Shown: positions 7,636 to 17,188, counted from the first letter of the stretch. The stretch is 64,000 nucleotides of DNA from Candidatus Hydrogenedentota bacterium (GCA_016791475.1 JAEUWI010000024.1:35370-99369); one strand, 5' to 3'. Translations and numbers: made by a program. The notes: generated by a model not told the origin, from the letters alone.

Positions 7636-8607
7636 ATGCAAATTCAAGTCATCGGTGGCGGAAGTTGGGGCCTCGCCCTGACCCGCGTCCTCGCATTGAA
7701 CAATCAGAATGTCCAACTCTGGTGTCGGCCCGAAGATGATCCCGACACCCTGCGCGCCACCCGGGAAAGCAAGAAATTCCTTCCGGGGGTCTTGCTGCCG
7801 CCCGAAGTCGTCATTGCCCCCGAGGTGAACGCGGCCGCCGACATGGTGGTCTATGCGGTCCCCTCCCACGCCATGCGCAGCGTGGTTCCCCAGTTTCTCT
7901 TTACCCATAATCCCGTACGGGTCAGTGTGGCCAAGGGCATTGAGAACGACACGCTCCTGCGGATGAGCGAGATTATTGCCGCACTCGCGCCTGGAAGCCC
8001 CGTGGTGGCCCTTTCCGGCCCCAGCCATGCGGAGGAGGTGGGGCGCGGCCTTCCGGCGTCGCTCGTGGCCGCAAGCGCGGACGAAGACGCCTGCAAGATG
8101 GTTCAGGAGGCTTTTTTCTGCTCGAACTTCCGGGTCTATACGAGCCCGGATATCATCGGCGTGGAACTGGGCGGCTCCTTGAAGAACGTGGTCGCCATCG
8201 CGGCGGGCGTCTGCGACGGACTGGGGCTGGGCGACAACGCCAAGTCAGCCCTGATCACCCGGGGCCTCGCGGAGATCGCGCGGCTGGGAAGCGCCTGCGG
8301 CGCCAATCCCCTTACGTTTGCCGGGCTCAGCGGCATGGGCGATCTCATTACGACCTGTACCAGCCGTCATTCGCGGAATCGGGCCGTAGGCGAAGCGATC
8401 GCCCAGGGCAAGAAGCTCCAGGATATTCTCGACAGCAGCCCGATGGTGGCGGAAGGCGTTCGCACAACACGCTCGGCCCATGCGCTGGCCCTCAAGATGG
8501 GCGTCGAAATGCCGTTGACCGACGTGGCCCATCAGGTCTTGTTTGAGGATCTGCCCGCCCGCGAGGCGATTGAAACGCTCATGGCGCGGGAGGCGAAGGC
8601 GGAATAA
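7636..8607 (+). CDS. gpsA: NAD(P)-dependent glycerol-3-phosphate dehydrogenase
   Basis: A 323-residue cytoplasmic enzyme that reduces dihydroxyacetone phosphate to sn-glycerol 3-phosphate, the backbone for phospholipids. The N-terminal Rossmann motif is VIGGGSWG (residues 5-12). Further family motifs are SVAKGIEN, LSGPSHAEEV, GVELGGSLKNVVAIAAG and TFAGLSGMGDL. The long upstream extension of the open frame covers the structured RNA copy 2 and is not coding; the ATG at 7636 (MQIQVIGGG) is the natural start. It is probably transcribed on its own. Confidence 0.95.
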   Translation: MQIQVIGGGSWGLALTRVLALNNQNVQLWCRPEDDPDTLRATRESKKFLPGVLLPPEVVIAPEVNAAADMVVYAVPSHAMRSVVPQFLFTHNPVRVSVAKGIENDTLLRMSEIIAALAPGSPVVALSGPSHAEEVGRGLPASLVAASADEDACKMVQEAFFCSNFRVYTSPDIIGVELGGSLKNVVAIAAGVCDGLGLGDNAKSALITRGLAEIARLGSACGANPLTFAGLSGMGDLITTCTSRHSRNRAVGEAIAQGKKLQDILDSSPMVAEGVRTTRSAHALALKMGVEMPLTDVAHQVLFEDLPAREAIETLMAREAKAE

Positions 8608-8608
8608 C

Positions 8609-8663
8609 GAATAGTGAATTTTAGGACGGAAAATATTAATTCACCATGCTCAATTCACTATTC
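8609..8663. repeat. 12-bp perfect inverted repeat between convergent genes
   Basis: Arms 8609-8620 and 8652-8663 are exact reverse complements, separated by 31 AT-rich bases. It fills the gap between gpsA and the convergent HTH-receiver gene. It could be a bidirectional transcription barrier or the remnant of a small repeat element; there is no T-tract on either side. Confidence 0.5.
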
Positions 8664-8670
8664 TTAAATC

Positions 8671-9270
8671 TCAAAGCGCTCGGGGGCGATTGATCTTGGT
8701 GTGAGGCAGGGCGAAGAGTTGCTCCACGCGCAGCGCCAGCTCATCAATGTGGAAGGGTTTCTTCAGGAAATCATCGAAGCCGAAGGTCACCAGTTCCTGG
8801 ATCTCCTCTTCCTCAATGAACCCGGAAATGCCCAGGATCCGCGTGTTGCGCGTCTCCATGCGGGATTTCACGCGCTCGCAGACCATCCGGCCATCCATGT
8901 CGGACAAGTGAATATCCAGAATCACCAGTTGAGGATTGTGTTCCACAACGATGGCGCCGGCGTCGAATCCGGTGGATGCGGTCAGCACGAGGTACTCTTC
9001 CCCTCGGGCGAGAACCGAAGGAATAATGTCGAGGTAATAGGGGTCGTCATCGACAACGAGGACGCGCCGCTCACCTTCTTCGAGGCGTTCCAGCGGGATG
9101 CCATGGCTGAGCATGAACTTCCGGAGGTTATCGTAGGGGATGCGGCGATCACCGCCGGGCCCGAGACGATACCCTTCGATCTGACCAAGATCGAACCAGC
9201 GAGAGACCGTGTCCGCGGATACTCCGCAGATGGCGGCGACTTCGCCCGTCGTGAATACTCTGTTTTTCAT
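8671..9270 (-). CDS. Regulator with N-terminal helix-turn-helix and C-terminal receiver domain
   Basis: A 199-residue protein with the reverse of the usual response-regulator order. Residues 5-58 form an excisionase/MerR-type helix-turn-helix (FTTGEVAAICGVSADTVSRW then RRIPYDNLRKFM). Residues 68-190 are a receiver with acidic D74-D76, phosphoacceptor D119 in LVILDIH and the KKPF lysine near the end. The ATG at 9270 has GAGGG seven bases upstream. The gene is divergent from the acyl-ACP desaturase, so control of that promoter is possible but only inferred from position. Confidence 0.82.
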   Translation of the reverse strand: MKNRVFTTGEVAAICGVSADTVSRWFDLGQIEGYRLGPGGDRRIPYDNLRKFMLSHGIPLERLEEGERRVLVVDDDPYYLDIIPSVLARGEEYLVLTASTGFDAGAIVVEHNPQLVILDIHLSDMDGRMVCERVKSRMETRNTRILGISGFIEEEEIQELVTFGFDDFLKKPFHIDELALRVEQLFALPHTKINRPRAL

Positions 9271-9561
9271 GAGCCCACCCTCGCTCTCCCCTCCAATGAA
9301 ACGGCCATCCCGAGCTCGCAGCCACGCTGCGGGGGCGATCCGCAATACTGGGTCACCGCGCGCTTCGATGCCGGTGATCCGATGAAAGCTCCCCGCGTCA
9401 GCAGCCAGAAAGCAACGTCTCCGCCTGTCAGGCGGTGTGAATTCATTGCCGTTTCCTCCGCGAGGACCGCTCTATGGTATCGTTTCGAGGTACAAAAACG
9501 CAAACTTAGCGCCTGCGCGCTATTGCGGTGTCCGATTCTGATGCCGCGTGGAAAATCCCCC

Positions 9562-9590
9562 TTGATCTTTCGGGGGACACTACATATAAT
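9562..9590 (+). promoter_or_regulatory. Sigma-70 type promoter of the desaturase, overlapped by a palindrome
   Basis: TTGATC at 9562-9567 and a perfect TATAAT at 9585-9590 are separated by 17 bases. Transcription would start near 9597, about 60 bases before the ATG. A 6-bp inverted repeat (9556-9561 / 9572-9577) covers the -35 box and spacer and could be an operator. The rest of the 389-base gap 9271-9659 shows nothing else recognisable. Confidence 0.65.
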
Positions 9591-9659
9591 TAGACACCTA
9601 ACAGTTTTGCGTCTATCTTAACCGTCTGCCTGCCAGGGCTCTACAGGGTATTGATCGCC

Positions 9660-10685
9660 ATGGTGCCTTCCCGTCTTGAAGTTATGAAGCACGTCGAGCG
9701 TTTTGTCGCCGAGAAGCTCCCCGTATTCCTTCGCGGCGCCGAAATCAATTGGCAGCCCAGTGATTACACGCCCGATCTGACTTCCGATGCGGGCTTTGAG
9801 GCGGTGCGGGAATTGCGGGAGGAGGCCAGCCGCCTTCCCGAAGACGCCATGGTCATTCTTGTGGGCGATATGATTACCGAAGAGGCGCTGCCGAGCTACG
9901 CGTCCTGGATTAGCACGCTGGAAGGCGTCGGAGTTTCGGGCGAGCCCAGCACGGCCTGGGGCGCGTGGAACCGCGCCTGGTGCGGGGAGGAGAACCGGCA
10001 CGGTGACCTGTTGAACCGCTGGCTCTATCTTTCCGGTCGGGTCAACATGCGGGAAATCGAGGTGACGATCCAGCACCTGATCTCGGATGGGGGCGACACA
10101 CAGAATGAGAATGATCCCTACCGTACCTTCATCTACACCTCCTTCCAGGAAATTGCGACACGGATTTCCCACCTCAATGTGGGAAAAATTGCACGGTCCG
10201 TCGGCGCCGAAAAGCTATACGAGCTCTCCGCCAAGATCGCCGGAGACGAACAACGACATGCGCGGGCCTACAAGTATTTCATTTCCAGAATCATGGAGGT
10301 GGACCCCAATGAAGCACTCCTGGCCTTTCAGGACATGATGAAGAAGAAAATCACCATGCCGGCGATGTACATGCGCGAGCGCGGCGGCCAGATCGGCGAC
10401 ACGTTCAAGAAGTTCGAGCGTGTCGCGGGGCGGAGCGGGGTCTACACCGGGCGGGACTATGTGGAGATCATTGAGAACCTGCTGGCGGACTGGGATATCC
10501 AGCACCTGGGCGGTTTGTCGCCGGCGGCGGAGAAGGCCCAGGACTATCTGTGCGGGCTACCGGAACGTTACCGGACCCTGCTCCAGCGGATGCATGACCG
10601 CACGCCACGGAAGTCCGAACAGGAAGGCGAGCCGATGACCTTCACGTGGATGTTGCCGCGCCAGCCTTTGGAATCCGTGCTTTAG
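9660..10685 (+). CDS. Acyl-[acyl-carrier-protein] desaturase (stearoyl-ACP type)
   Basis: A 341-residue soluble di-iron enzyme that puts a cis double bond into acyl chains bound to ACP. The iron ligands are visible: E74/E75 in MITEEALPSY, E111 and H114 in EENRHG, E164 in SFQE, and E197 and H200 in DEQRHA. An in-frame TTG at 9651 lies too close to the AGGG site, so the ATG at 9660 was chosen. It works on the products of the acpP/fabF pathway encoded at 16-17 kb. Convergent with the next gene, with an 11-base gap. Confidence 0.92.
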   Translation: MVPSRLEVMKHVERFVAEKLPVFLRGAEINWQPSDYTPDLTSDAGFEAVRELREEASRLPEDAMVILVGDMITEEALPSYASWISTLEGVGVSGEPSTAWGAWNRAWCGEENRHGDLLNRWLYLSGRVNMREIEVTIQHLISDGGDTQNENDPYRTFIYTSFQEIATRISHLNVGKIARSVGAEKLYELSAKIAGDEQRHARAYKYFISRIMEVDPNEALLAFQDMMKKKITMPAMYMRERGGQIGDTFKKFERVAGRSGVYTGRDYVEIIENLLADWDIQHLGGLSPAAEKAQDYLCGLPERYRTLLQRMHDRTPRKSEQEGEPMTFTWMLPRQPLESVL

Positions 10686-10696
10686 GCGTTCGGTCC

Positions 10697-12793
10697 TCAT
10701 GCGCGGCCCCCCTCGGGATAGAGGCGCAGATTGCGCATGCGCACGACTTCCGGCGACCCCGCCGGGCCGCCCGTGACGAGCACCATGGCGCCGTTTGAAC
10801 CGCTGACTTTCTTGATGCTTGCGAGGGTCTGGATCCGGACGCCCTGACCGAATTGGCCCGCACGTATCTCGTGCTCGCCCCCTTCGGCAACGGCCAGCGC
10901 GATGCTCTCTTCGAGGCCCTTGAGGCTCAGGGCGCATTCCTGATCGAGGGTGGCCAGATTCTCCCGCCAGGTCTTTCGATTGGCCGAATGCTGCTCCGCA
11001 TGCTCGCGAAGCGCGCCCATCTCCCGGGCACTGAGCACCCGGGGCAGCTTTCCATTTTCCTCCGCGTTCTGGATCATCCGGGCCACCAGGGCGCCGAGGC
11101 GGTCGGTGTCCTGGACCTGCCACACGTTCGGCCCCATGAGTTGCGCCATCGTCTGCTCGTGGACGGCGAGGGCCTCCGCGGCCTGAGCGGCCTGGGCCCG
11201 CCACTCGTCCATGCGGAAATCAAAATCGTAGATCAGTTTGTCGGGCCCCTGTCCAAGCCGCAGGGTATCCTTGAGTTTCTTGGCAAAACTCGCAATGTGA
11301 CGGCACGGGGCCTCCAGTGCTTCCTTGTCGCGCACAAAGCCCCGGCACATCATCTTGATTTCGCGGGCCAGGGTAGCGAGGCAAGCGGTGGACTCCTCAA
11401 TCCCCACGGTCAGGAGCGCGCCCTCCATGCCCTGTCCGGTATTTTCTCCGAGCACCATGATCTCTTTGAGCCCTTCGCCGGTCTCCAGCAGCACGCCGAG
11501 TAGCGCCAGCTCCCCCTGGGTCTCGCGTATTGGGGCTATGGCGGCGAGGTCCGGGGCGCCGGATTGCACCGCAAAAATTCGGAGACGTTGCAGCGCGAGG
11601 AGTTCCCGTTCCAGATAGGCCAGTAATGCCGTCGCGATGCGCCGCCGGTAGCGAATTCGGGCAAAATTCCGCAACGCGGAGGAGACGCCCTCCTCAATGG
11701 GACGGCCGAAATCGTGACAGGTCTGGGCGACTCGAAACTGGATCCCGGCCGCGTCGTCGTGGGGATCCTGTTCAATCGCGGTCGCCCTTACCGAGCCGCG
11801 CACGTGAATACGGGCATTGCGAATTCCCGCTTCCGAGGTAAAGTTACGCGTGTAGTAGGTCCCCGAGCGGACGCCCTGCTCCGCGACGAAGTCCCGCCCG
11901 CAAAAGATGAGCCTCGGGGCTTCGGCGCCGCCTGTGGTGATGTCGCCTCGGGGGGCGATCAGCACGGAACCGGCGAGTACGCGGCCCGCCTGAATATTCC
12001 CACTTCTAGAGAAGATCCAGCCGCCCTGGACACTGCCGTCGATCACGATGTCCCCTTCCGCCACCACGAATCCGGAAAGTCCCCCCTGAATTTCGAGACC
12101 GCCCCCACGGATATCCAGAAGAAACTCTTCCGACAGTTCTCCGTTCAGGCGGAGACTTCCTTCGTGGAGCAGTACCCGGAGGCTGGCCACCAGGGGAATC
12201 CCCTCGATTACATGAATGGCTTCCCGCATACCCGCGTGGCTCAGGAACTCCCGCGCGTCCAGCGCAAGGGGGGGCGCGGTTTTCGCGGGATGCTCCACCG
12301 GGGCGGTCGGTGCGGGCGCCACAACTGCGGCGGTTGGTGCTTCGCCACCCGCGGGCTGCTTTGATTTCCAATCCTCGTAGGCGACGAGACAGTCCCCAAT
12401 CAACTTGCTCAGCCGCACATGGTTCGGCGACGAGTCTGTGGCGACGAGGGCTTCAAGGCGGGATCGGGTGTCCCGGAGGAGGGCCAGGTCTTTCTGGATT
12501 ATGGCCGCGTAGTCATGGGCCAGAAACAGATCGATCGCGGCGCGGAGGGCGAGGTTTGATCGCTGAAAGGGCGGGTCCTGATCGCTTCTCCGGGCACGGG
12601 CGGCCCGCTCCTGAAGCACGATCCGCACGTGGCGGCAGAGCAATTGATCCGCCTCGGACAAAGGACCCTCGGAACTCTTTTCACTCAGGAATGACGCGAG
12701 TTCTTGCGATTCGCCGTCGGTCAATGAGGTTACTTCAACACCTTCCCCGCCTCGAATCTTGTCGAGTGCTGATGACAATATGCTGCTGTCCAA
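10697..12793 (-). CDS. FapA/DUF342-like protein with polymer-forming beta-helix
   Basis: About 698 residues. The middle (roughly residues 200-330) shows the repeating short strands of a bactofilin/FapA beta-helix (LRLNGELSEEFLLDIRGGGL, IVIDGSVQGGWIFSRSGNI, RIHVRGSVRAT). It is followed by a long helical, probably coiled-coil region (about 360-610) and a short C-terminal domain. DUF342 proteins occur with surface appendages and regulators, but function is unclear. The start is uncertain: a GTG at 12952 gives a longer frame without a ribosome site, and TTG at 12793 has GGAG six bases upstream. Confidence 0.6.
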   Translation of the reverse strand: MDSSILSSALDKIRGGEGVEVTSLTDGESQELASFLSEKSSEGPLSEADQLLCRHVRIVLQERAARARRSDQDPPFQRSNLALRAAIDLFLAHDYAAIIQKDLALLRDTRSRLEALVATDSSPNHVRLSKLIGDCLVAYEDWKSKQPAGGEAPTAAVVAPAPTAPVEHPAKTAPPLALDAREFLSHAGMREAIHVIEGIPLVASLRVLLHEGSLRLNGELSEEFLLDIRGGGLEIQGGLSGFVVAEGDIVIDGSVQGGWIFSRSGNIQAGRVLAGSVLIAPRGDITTGGAEAPRLIFCGRDFVAEQGVRSGTYYTRNFTSEAGIRNARIHVRGSVRATAIEQDPHDDAAGIQFRVAQTCHDFGRPIEEGVSSALRNFARIRYRRRIATALLAYLERELLALQRLRIFAVQSGAPDLAAIAPIRETQGELALLGVLLETGEGLKEIMVLGENTGQGMEGALLTVGIEESTACLATLAREIKMMCRGFVRDKEALEAPCRHIASFAKKLKDTLRLGQGPDKLIYDFDFRMDEWRAQAAQAAEALAVHEQTMAQLMGPNVWQVQDTDRLGALVARMIQNAEENGKLPRVLSAREMGALREHAEQHSANRKTWRENLATLDQECALSLKGLEESIALAVAEGGEHEIRAGQFGQGVRIQTLASIKKVSGSNGAMVLVTGGPAGSPEVVRMRNLRLYPEGGRA

Positions 12794-12988
12794 ACGCGAT
12801 CTCCAAACGCTCCCACCAGGTCCGGCATCTACCGGCAAACCGGTGGTTCCCGCCTGCGCATTAGTGCCGGCGCGACTCCAAGCTTGCCCGCCCGTCTTCC
12901 CCGTGAGGGTGATTGTAGCCCATAGTCCCGCATTTGGCAATGACTTACGCACAGCGGGACGATTGCGCAGGCCCGTGGACCGTGGGGC

Positions 12989-15064
12989 TCACCCCGCGAA
13001 GAGCGGAGCCAGCACCAGGGCGATGACACACATGAATTTGATCAGGATATTGAGCGAAGGACCAACCGTGTCTTTGAGCGGATCGCCCACGGTGTCCGCC
13101 ACGACGGCGGCGCGGTGGGCGTCCGAGTTCTTCCCGCCGTGTTGGCCCGCTTCGATGTATTTCTTCGCGTTGTCCATGGCGCCACCGCTGTTGGCCGTTT
13201 GGATGCCGAGCATGACGCCCGTGGCGAGGGCGCCGACCAGCAGGCCGGCCAGGGCTTCGGGGCCGAGGAACAGGCCGATGAACACAGGGACCGAGATACT
13301 GAGGGTACCGGGCAGCAGCATGCCCCGAATAGCGCCGCGGGTCGCAATGTCCACACACCGCTCACTATCGGGGCGGACGCTCTCCAGTCCCTCGCGCAAT
13401 CCCGGAATTTCGGCAAACTGTCGGCGCACCTCGATAATCATCGTGTTGGCGCAGGTGCCCACGGCGTGGAAGAGCATGGAACTGAACCAGAAGGGAAGCA
13501 TGGCCCCAATCAGCAGCCCGGCGAGGACCGCGGGATCGCTCAGGGTCAGGACCAACCCCGGGCCGCCCGACACGCGGAGTAACGCGGCATCCATGGACAT
13601 GATGTAGGCGCTGAGGAGTCCGATGGCCGCGAAGGCCGCACTTCCGATGGCGAATCCCTTTCCGATGGCGGCGGTTGAGTTGCCTACGGCGTCGAGATTA
13701 TCGGTGATTGCCCGCACGGACGGATCCAGGCCCGCCATTTCGGCGATACCGCCCGCGTTGTCGGCGATGGGGCCATAGGCGTCTACGGCGACGACCATGC
13801 CCGTGGTCGCGAGCATGCCGAGGGCCGCCACCGCGACGCCGTAGATCCCGCAGCACGCATAGGCCGCCATGATGGAACAGGCAAGTATCACCACGGGAAT
13901 AGCCGTGCTCTGCATGCCGATGGCCAGGCCCTCGACCACCGCGGTGGCCGGTCCGGTTTCGCAGCGCAGTGCCATGCGACGCACGGGCCGGAAGCTCGCG
14001 GAGGTGTAGAAGTCGCTTACGAAGCCCACCACCCCGCCGGAGACTATACCCAGCACGCAGGCGCCCAGCGGCCCCCACCAGGCAAAGGAAGTACCGCCAT
14101 AGGTGAAGGGGACCCCCGCCGTAACCGTGTAGCCCGCTACCCCGGCCACCGTCAGGAGCGCGCTGATGCCGGTGCCGGTCAGCAGAGCCTGCTCCGGGTG
14201 GGCGCTCGCGCCGATACGGAGATACAACACCCCGACTACCGAAGCGAGAATTCCCAGCGACGCCACCACGAAAGGAAAGGCCAGCAGATAGATGGGCCCG
14301 CCCCCCGCCACGATGATCGCGCCGATGGCCAGACAGGCGATAATGGATTCGACGTAGGATTCGAGCAAGTCGGCGCCCAGGCCCGCCACATCGCCCACAT
14401 TGTCGCCCACGTTGTCGGCGATGACGGCCGGATTCCGGGGATCGTCTTCGGGAATTCCCCGCTCCAGCTTGCCAACGAGGTCGGCGGCCATATCGGCGCC
14501 CTTGGTAAAGATTCCACCACCCGAGCGACCGAAAAGCGCCACCAGGGAGGCGCCCATGGCGTAGCCGTTTACGATGGCGGTATCCCCTTCAAAGAGACGG
14601 TAGACCAGCACTAGACCGAGCAGGGCAATACCCACCACACCCAGGCCCATGACGGCCCCCCCACTGGCCGCGACGGCGAGTGCTCCGGCAACGCCTCGGG
14701 CGCGGGCCGCCTCGGTGGTCCTGGCGTTGGCGCGCGTGGCGATGAACATGCCCAGAAAGCCGGCGCACCCACTGGCCACGGCCCCGGCGGCAAAAGCGAC
14801 GGAGGTCTTCCAATTCAGGCCCATGTCGGGGTTATACAGACCGACGACGGCGAGGAAGCCCATGACGAGCAGCGACAAGGCAAGAACCCAGGCGTATTCC
14901 CGCCGGAGAAAGGCCAGGGCGCCAACCTGCACCTGCCGGGATATGCGCGCCATCAGCTCAGTACCCGGACTCTGGGCTAGAACATAACGTGCGAGGTAGA
15001 AGACAACAAGGAGGGAAGCCACCGCGGCGGCGGCGGCGAGTTTCAAGAAGGGCAGGTCCCGCAT
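12989..15064 (-). CDS. hppA: K+-dependent membrane-bound pyrophosphatase (ion pump)
   Basis: A 691-residue polytopic membrane protein with about 16 helices that couples pyrophosphate hydrolysis to pumping of H+ or Na+. The substrate-site motifs are present: GGGIFTKGADMAADLVGK, the DNVGDNVGD block (D217, D221, D225), DAYGPIADNAGGIAEM and DNAKKYIE. The GNSTAAIGKG segment (A465, A466, G468) has the alanine typical of the K+-dependent class rather than lysine. AGGAGG lies seven bases before the ATG at 15064. The ion pumped cannot be decided by eye. The frame extends 16 codons further upstream without support. Confidence 0.95.
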   Translation of the reverse strand: MRDLPFLKLAAAAAVASLLVVFYLARYVLAQSPGTELMARISRQVQVGALAFLRREYAWVLALSLLVMGFLAVVGLYNPDMGLNWKTSVAFAAGAVASGCAGFLGMFIATRANARTTEAARARGVAGALAVAASGGAVMGLGVVGIALLGLVLVYRLFEGDTAIVNGYAMGASLVALFGRSGGGIFTKGADMAADLVGKLERGIPEDDPRNPAVIADNVGDNVGDVAGLGADLLESYVESIIACLAIGAIIVAGGGPIYLLAFPFVVASLGILASVVGVLYLRIGASAHPEQALLTGTGISALLTVAGVAGYTVTAGVPFTYGGTSFAWWGPLGACVLGIVSGGVVGFVSDFYTSASFRPVRRMALRCETGPATAVVEGLAIGMQSTAIPVVILACSIMAAYACCGIYGVAVAALGMLATTGMVVAVDAYGPIADNAGGIAEMAGLDPSVRAITDNLDAVGNSTAAIGKGFAIGSAAFAAIGLLSAYIMSMDAALLRVSGGPGLVLTLSDPAVLAGLLIGAMLPFWFSSMLFHAVGTCANTMIIEVRRQFAEIPGLREGLESVRPDSERCVDIATRGAIRGMLLPGTLSISVPVFIGLFLGPEALAGLLVGALATGVMLGIQTANSGGAMDNAKKYIEAGQHGGKNSDAHRAAVVADTVGDPLKDTVGPSLNILIKFMCVIALVLAPLFAG

Positions 15065-15134
15065 GGTACGGCCTCCTCTCGCCTGGCTTGGGTCCGAACA
15101 AGCCCGAGGCACATTAAGTGTCCCACAAACGGGG

Positions 15135-15161
15135 AAAAAGCGCCACTATGGGGCGCATTTT
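15135..15161 (-). terminator. Rho-independent terminator after rnc
   Basis: A 5-bp GC stem (15140-15144 / 15152-15156) flanked by an A-run at 15135-15139 and a T-run at 15158-15162, so it reads as a terminator in either direction. It follows the rnc stop on the minus strand and separates rnc from hppA. Confidence 0.7.
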
Positions 15162-15186
15162 TGGGGGAGAACTCGGGAAAGCGCCT

Positions 15187-15906
15187 TCAGGCGGGGAGTT
15201 CGTGCCCTTCCTGGAGCAGGGCTTCCCGCGCGGCCTGCTGCTCGGCCTCTTTGATGGTATTGCCGACGCCCCGGCCCCGAGGCTCGCCCCGGAGCTCCAC
15301 TTCCACCTCAAATTCCTTCTGGTGATCGGGGCCTTCCGAACGCACGAGATTGAAGCGCGGCAGGGGCATGCGCTGCGCCTGACAGTAGTTTTGAAGGCGG
15401 GACTTGTAATCGCCGTAGAGGTTGCTGCGGCGGGCGAGTTCGACCTCGCTGGCGAAAACGCGGACCACGAAATCACGGGCGGCGTCGTAGCCGTGATCGA
15501 GGTAGATGGCGCCGATCAGGGCCTCCATGCAATCGGCAAGCAGGGCGATCCGTTCCCGGCCTCCGGAGAGTTCTTCGCCTTTGCCGAGGCGGACATGGGG
15601 GGCGATTTCGAGCGCGCCACCCACGCGGGCCACGGTTTTCCGGTTCACGAGCCCGGCGCGCATACGGCTGTAATCACCGGGGCGGAGATCGGGCAAGCGC
15701 TCAAAAAGACTATGGGCGATCGCCAGGCCAAGCACGGCGTCGCCCAGGAATTCCAAGGATTCATAGTCATAGCCCGCCTGCTCGCCTTCCGACTGGCTGG
15801 AGGAGTGGGTCAGGGCACGGTCATAGAGGGTCGCGTCGCGGATCTCAAAGCCCAGCCGTTTGGCCAGACCCATCAATTCCTCGACACGCTCCGCTCTATC
15901 ACTCAT
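15187..15906 (-). CDS. rnc: Ribonuclease III
   Basis: A 239-residue endonuclease for double-stranded RNA used in rRNA and mRNA processing. The catalytic signature LEFLGDAVLG has E52 and D56; the second metal pair is D125 and E128 in LADCMEALIGAIYLDHGY. A double-stranded RNA binding domain spans about residues 164-237. Its ATG overlaps the end of fabF by 8 bases, so it belongs to the acpP-fabF-rnc operon, an arrangement known from other bacteria. Confidence 0.96.
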   Translation of the reverse strand: MSDRAERVEELMGLAKRLGFEIRDATLYDRALTHSSSQSEGEQAGYDYESLEFLGDAVLGLAIAHSLFERLPDLRPGDYSRMRAGLVNRKTVARVGGALEIAPHVRLGKGEELSGGRERIALLADCMEALIGAIYLDHGYDAARDFVVRVFASEVELARRSNLYGDYKSRLQNYCQAQRMPLPRFNLVRSEGPDHQKEFEVEVELRGEPRGRGVGNTIKEAEQQAAREALLQEGHELPA

Positions 15907-17128
15907 ACTTCGTCAAGATGATGGAGGCGTTGTGCCCGCCGAATCCCAGGGAGTTGGACATGACCGCGGACACCTTCTTCTCCATGGCGGTATTCGCCAC
16001 GAGATTAAGCTGGCACTCGGGATCGGGCGTATCGTAGTTGATGTTGGGGGGCAGGATGCCATCGCGCATGGCGAGGATGCAGATCACCGCCTCCACGCCG
16101 CCCGCGGCACCGAGCAGGTGACCGATCATGGACTTGGTGGAGCTCGTGGGGGGCGTTTCTTCGCCGAAAACCACGTGGAGGGCCTTGCACTCGCCGGCAT
16201 CGTTCAACTTGGTGCTGGTGCCGTGGGCGTTAAAATAGCCGATGTCTTCGGGATTCAATTTGGCTTCCCGGAGCGCCTCCCGCATGGCCGCGGCCACGCC
16301 GGAACCGTCGGGACGGGGCGCGGTAATGTGGTAGGCGTCGCAGGTGTCGCCCATGCCGGCGACGACGCCGAGGATTTCGGCGCCGCGGGCTTTGGCGTGC
16401 TCTTCGGATTCCAGCACCATAATGCCGGCGCCTTCGCCCATGACAAAGCCATTGCGATCCAGATCAAAGGGGCGGCTGGCCCGTTCGGGTTCGTCGTTGC
16501 GCGTGGAAAGGGCCTTCATGGCGCAGAAACCGGCGATCCCGAAGGGGATGACAGTCGCTTCCGCACCGCCGGCCACCATGACGTCGGCCTTGCCGGACTG
16601 AATCAGGCTGGCGGCGTCGCCGAGGGAGTGGGTGCCGCTGGCGCAGGCGGTCACGACGCACTTGTTCGGGCCGAGCAGTCCGAGGTGGATGGCGACGGCG
16701 CCGGCGGCCATGTTGGCGAGGCCCTTGGGGACCATGAGGGGAGACACGCGCCGCGCGCCGCCTTCGGCCATGCGGACGGAGTCAATATTGATCTCGTTGA
16801 GGCCGCCGATACCGGAGCCAACGCTGGTGCCGCAGCGGTAGGGATCTTCCTTGTTGATATCGAGGCCCGCCTGTTTCCAGGCCTGCTCGGCGGCGAAGAT
16901 GGCAAACTGGGCGTAGCGGCTCATGCGCCGCATTTCCTTGTTGTCCAACCCGTCGATTTCCACGTCTTCCGCGATGCCGGCAATCTTGGCCGTCAGGTCG
17001 GACGTGTCAAACTGGTCGATTGCCCGGATACCGGATTTTCCGGCGCAGATGTTCTTCCAGAATGTATCAATATCATTCCCTACCGGCGAAACAACACCGA
17101 GTCCGGTTACAACGACCTTCGTGCTCAT
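15899..17128 (-). CDS. fabF: 3-oxoacyl-[acyl-carrier-protein] synthase II
   Basis: A 409-residue condensing enzyme that adds malonyl-ACP to acyl-ACP in fatty acid elongation. The Cys-His-His triad is C162 in TACASGTHS, H302 in NAHGTSTKLND and H337 in MIGHLLGAAGG, with K332 before it. The family start MSTKVVVTGLGVVSPVGND and end SNSLGFGGHNAS are intact. AAGGG lies five bases before the ATG. It follows acpP by 117 bases that contain a strong hairpin. Confidence 0.97.
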   Translation of the reverse strand: MSTKVVVTGLGVVSPVGNDIDTFWKNICAGKSGIRAIDQFDTSDLTAKIAGIAEDVEIDGLDNKEMRRMSRYAQFAIFAAEQAWKQAGLDINKEDPYRCGTSVGSGIGGLNEINIDSVRMAEGGARRVSPLMVPKGLANMAAGAVAIHLGLLGPNKCVVTACASGTHSLGDAASLIQSGKADVMVAGGAEATVIPFGIAGFCAMKALSTRNDEPERASRPFDLDRNGFVMGEGAGIMVLESEEHAKARGAEILGVVAGMGDTCDAYHITAPRPDGSGVAAAMREALREAKLNPEDIGYFNAHGTSTKLNDAGECKALHVVFGEETPPTSSTKSMIGHLLGAAGGVEAVICILAMRDGILPPNINYDTPDPECQLNLVANTAMEKKVSAVMSNSLGFGGHNASIILTKYE

Positions 17129-17148
17129 GGATACCCTTAATGTTTAAG

Positions 17149-17188
17149 ACCCAGTCCGGGGGCATGTAAGAAACCCCGCGGACTGGGT
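17149..17188. promoter_or_regulatory. Hairpin in the acpP-fabF intergenic gap
   Basis: A perfect 10-bp inverted repeat (17149-17158 / 17179-17188) enclosing 20 bases. A second G/C-rich hairpin lies at about 17223-17240. With no T-tract after the stem, a processing or attenuation site that lowers fabF relative to acpP is more likely than full termination. Confidence 0.5.

Noticed and set aside
10697..12952. GTG at 12952 as the start of the FapA-like gene
   Set aside because: There is no ribosome site and the extra 53 residues are low-complexity; TTG at 12793 has a well-placed GGAG.
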